Positions 38,117 to 40,839 of a stretch of DNA of 40,839 nt are shown here, one piece after another; positions within the stretch are counted from its first letter, which is position 1; each line of letters begins with the position of its first letter. This stretch comes from Bifidobacterium breve. Its GTDB lineage: Bacteria; Actinomycetota; Actinomycetes; S36-B12; UBA5976. The position numbers and the translations under genes are program-made. The stretch is from positions 1 through 40,839 of the forward strand of contig CAMBGF010000005.1 of NCBI GenBank assembly GCA_945866135.1. The letters are read 5' to 3'. The notes beneath the pieces are model-generated. The model had not been told where the DNA came from. It was given only the letters and a program-made list of their open reading frames with translations, and made no database searches.

Positions 38117-39445
38117 TTACTCCGGTCCAACTACTGCGGTAAGGCGTTCCTGCGACCACAAGTGATGCGCAAGTGCCTGTACCTCCTCTAGCGTAACTGA
38201 GGAGATCCGCTCTAACACCTGGGAAACCGAAGGAACGTAGCCGTGATTCATTTCCGATCGGGCAATCCGGCTCATTCGCGAAGAAGTGTCCTCTAGACCC
38301 AAGACCATTCCCCCGCTTACTTGGCCTTTGGCCTTAGCCAGTTCTGCTTCAGTTATGCCGTTGAGTGCTACCTCGTCTAGTACATCAGTAATTACTTGAG
38401 TCACCTGTTCCAAATTCTTTGGGCTACAGCCGGCGTATACCCCAGCCATTCCAGCATCTTGGAATTGTTGTCCGAAGGAATATACGGTGTAGACCAACCC
38501 ACGCTTCTCGCGAACTTCTTGAAATAGTCGACTAGACATTCCACCACCAAGTGCTGCGTTGAAAACTGACTGAATGTAGCGTCGCTCATCACCTCGATCT
38601 AGCCCTGGAACACCAATTACTAAGTTCGCTTGCTCAGTTGTCTTATCGAATTTAACGTAGCCGCCAGTGTGTGAAACTTTAGTTTTTACTTTAGGTGGCA
38701 CATACGGTGTTTCTTCGCCAGCTAAATCGACGCCACCGAGATCAAACGCTCTTCGAATTTGCTTAACAATCGAGGCATGATCAATGTTTCCAGCAACGGC
38801 AATAACTAGTCGATCTGGCGAGTAGTACTTGCGATAAAAACCGTGAATGGACCTACGCGAAAGTGATGAGATGTTTTCGACTGTGCCCAAAATCGATCTA
38901 CCAAGTGGTGCATCGCCAAAAAGAGCACGTGAAAATTGTTCGTGCACAATGTCTGCTGGATCATCGTCGCGCATTGCAATTTCTTCGAGGACAACTTGGC
39001 GCTCTTGATCAACGTCAATAGTGGTGATTGTGGCTGAGGTGATCATGTCGACTAGAACTTCAATCGCTTCTGGCACGCTGGTATCTAGCACCCGAGTGTA
39101 AAAGCAGGTCACTTCTTTTGAGGTGAACGCATTCATTTCGCCACCGACCGCATCGATGGTTGATGAAATGTCTAGAGCTGAACGATTCTTAGTCCCTTTA
39201 AATAACAAGTGTTCTAAATAGTGGGCAGACCCAGTTTGCGAAGCAACTTCATCACGGGAACCAACGTTTACCCAAATGCCAATGGCAGCTGAACGAACTG
39301 ACGGCATCTGCTCGGTAATAATTCGAAGGCCGCCTGGAAGTACAGTGCGCTTTACGAGTCCGCCTTGTTCAGCAGTTAATAATGTGCGAGTGGTCCCTGG
39401 GCGTTGTTCATGCCCAAGGACCACTGCGGAGTTTCGTGCGCTCAC
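38117..39445 (-). CDS. M16 family zinc metallopeptidase
   Basis: HYLEHLLFKGTKNRS (HxxEH) inverted zinc motif; downstream of pnp. Confidence 0.93.
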   Translation of the reverse strand: MSARNSAVVLGHEQRPGTTRTLLTAEQGGLVKRTVLPGGLRIITEQMPSVRSAAIGIWVNVGSRDEVASQTGSAHYLEHLLFKGTKNRSALDISSTIDAVGGEMNAFTSKEVTCFYTRVLDTSVPEAIEVLVDMITSATITTIDVDQERQVVLEEIAMRDDDPADIVHEQFSRALFGDAPLGRSILGTVENISSLSRRSIHGFYRKYYSPDRLVIAVAGNIDHASIVKQIRRAFDLGGVDLAGEETPYVPPKVKTKVSHTGGYVKFDKTTEQANLVIGVPGLDRGDERRYIQSVFNAALGGGMSSRLFQEVREKRGLVYTVYSFGQQFQDAGMAGVYAGCSPKNLEQVTQVITDVLDEVALNGITEAELAKAKGQVSGGMVLGLEDTSSRMSRIARSEMNHGYVPSVSQVLERISSVTLEEVQALAHHLWSQERLTAVVGPE

Positions 39446-39448
39446 GTT

Positions 39449-40839
39449 TTAGTCTTCGTCTCCATCATCAGCAGAACTGTCATCAGAACCTTCAACTACA
39501 GGTACGAGTGACAACTTTCCACGTGGATCGATTTCCGCGATTTCAACATGAACTTTGTCGCCAGTCTTCAATACGTCTTCGACATTCTCAACACGCTTGC
39601 CACCCGAAAGTTTGCGCAGCTGGCTGATGTGAAGCAGACCGTCCTTACCTGGAGAAAGGGATACGAACGCACCAAAGTTAGTTGTTTTAACAACTGTTCC
39701 CATGTAGCGCTCGCCGATCTCAGGCATTGTTGGATTTGCAATAGCGTTCACCTGGGTGCGAGCTGCTTCTGCTGCTTCCCCATTAGTTGCGCCAATGTAA
39801 ACCGTGCCGTCATCCCCAATGGAGATATCAGCGCCAGTTTCTTCTTGAATCTGGTTGATGATCTTGCCCTTTGGACCAATAACTTCGCCAATCTTGTCGA
39901 TTGGAATCATTACTGTGATGATGCGAGGCGCAAACGGCGACATTTCATCTGGTACGTCGATTGCCTCAAGCATGACCTCCAAGATTGCTAACCGAGCTTC
40001 GCGCGCTTGGGTAAGTGCATCCGCAAGTACGGATGCTGGAATGCCATCAAGTTTGGTATCAAGCTGTAAGGCAGTGATGAAATCCTTTGTGCCGGCAACC
40101 TTGAAGTCCATGTCGCCAAATGCATCTTCAGCTCCGAGAATGTCGGTAAGTGCGACATATTCAGTTTTGCCATCAATTTCATCTGAGATTAGACCCATCG
40201 CAATACCAGCAACTGGCGCTTGTAACGGCACACCAGCATTTAGTAACGAAAGTGTTGAAGCGCAAACAGAACCCATCGAAGTGGAACCATTTGAGCCTAG
40301 AGCTTCCGATACCTGACGAATTGCATAAGGGAAATCCTGCTTAGTTGGTAGCACTGGAACAAGTGCGCGTTCCGCTAAAGCGCCGTGACCAATTTCGCGA
40401 CGCTTTGGGCTTCCTACACGACCGGTTTCGCCAACTGAGTAAGGCGGAAAGTTGTAATTGTGCATGTAATGCTTACGCGTTACTGGCGACAATGTGTCCA
40501 ACTGCTGTTCCATCTTCATCATGTTCAAAGTAGTTATGCCAAGAATTTGGGTTTCACCACGCTCAAACAGTGCTGAACCATGAACCCGAGGAATTACATC
40601 TACTTCAGCGGACAGCGAGCGAATGTCGCGCAGGCCACGGCCATCGATACGAACTTTGTCCTTGATGACGCGCTTGCGAACAAGTTTCTTAGTTAGTGAT
40701 CGAAGTGCGGCGCTAACTTCCTTTTCGCGACCCTGGAAATCTCCACCAACACGCTCGATGGTTAGATCCTTCACGCGATCTAATTCAGTTTCACGATCTT
40801 GTTTTCCAGCAATAGTTAGTGCCTTAGCAAGTTCATCAG
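39449..40839 (-). CDS. pnp: Polyribonucleotide nucleotidyltransferase, N-terminal part beyond window edge
   Basis: RNase PH domain [37 protein letters not shown] and S1 domains; frame open to window end. Confidence 0.95.
   Translation of the reverse strand, partial: DELAKALTIAGKQDRETELDRVKDLTIERVGGDFQGREKEVSAALRSLTKKLVRKRVIKDKVRIDGRGLRDIRSLSAEVDVIPRVHGSALFERGETQILGITTLNMMKMEQQLDTLSPVTRKHYMHNYNFPPYSVGETGRVGSPKRREIGHGALAERALVPVLPTKQDFPYAIRQVSEALGSNGSTSMGSVCASTLSLLNAGVPLQAPVAGIAMGLISDEIDGKTEYVALTDILGAEDAFGDMDFKVAGTKDFITALQLDTKLDGIPASVLADALTQAREARLAILEVMLEAIDVPDEMSPFAPRIITVMIPIDKIGEVIGPKGKIINQIQEETGADISIGDDGTVYIGATNGEAAEAARTQVNAIANPTMPEIGERYMGTVVKTTNFGAFVSLSPGKDGLLHISQLRKLSGGKRVENVEDVLKTGDKVHVEIAEIDPRGKLSLVPVVEGSDDSSADDGDED

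Noticed and set aside
39548-40316. Overlapping 147- and 153-aa plus-strand ORFs antisense to pnp
   Set aside because: Shadow ORFs of pnp with compositionally biased, unrecognisable products.

Overview
This window is an almost entirely coding, moderate-GC actinobacterial core-genome segment. Gene order and composition suggest a streamlined freshwater/marine actinobacterium, but that is an inference. Read mostly on the minus strand it carries: uvrA (3' end cut by the window), terC-like, uvrB, coaE, rpsA, polA, a divergent hotdog thioesterase, a DUF554 protein, a complete branched-chain amino acid ABC transporter (livF-livG-livM-livH plus binding protein), der, cmk, tyrA, aroH, rluB, scpB, scpA, parA, xerD, a clgR-like regulator, pncC/cinA, pgsA, rimO, ftsK, rnj, dapA, thyX, an FTR1 iron permease, an EamA transporter, azlC/azlD (+), dapB, an M16 peptidase and pnp (5' end cut). 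I found no CRISPR array, rRNA, tRNA, transposon, prophage or recognisable defence system. The protein content is ordinary. The less expected signals are in the promoter and initiation architecture: (i) ten genes have a TANNNT -10-like hexamer exactly 6 nt upstream of the start codon, suggesting widespread leaderless transcription; (ii) in two cases the upstream gene's TAG stop codon forms the first three bases of that hexamer; (iii) a putative leaderless 4-codon micro-ORF (MCDG) has a stop overlapping the pncC start; (iv) clgR has two competing start contexts separated by a 15-bp-period repeat; (v) a perfect 15-bp-arm palindrome covers the predicted ftr1 TSS and Shine-Dalgarno. All functional readings are predictions from sequence alone.
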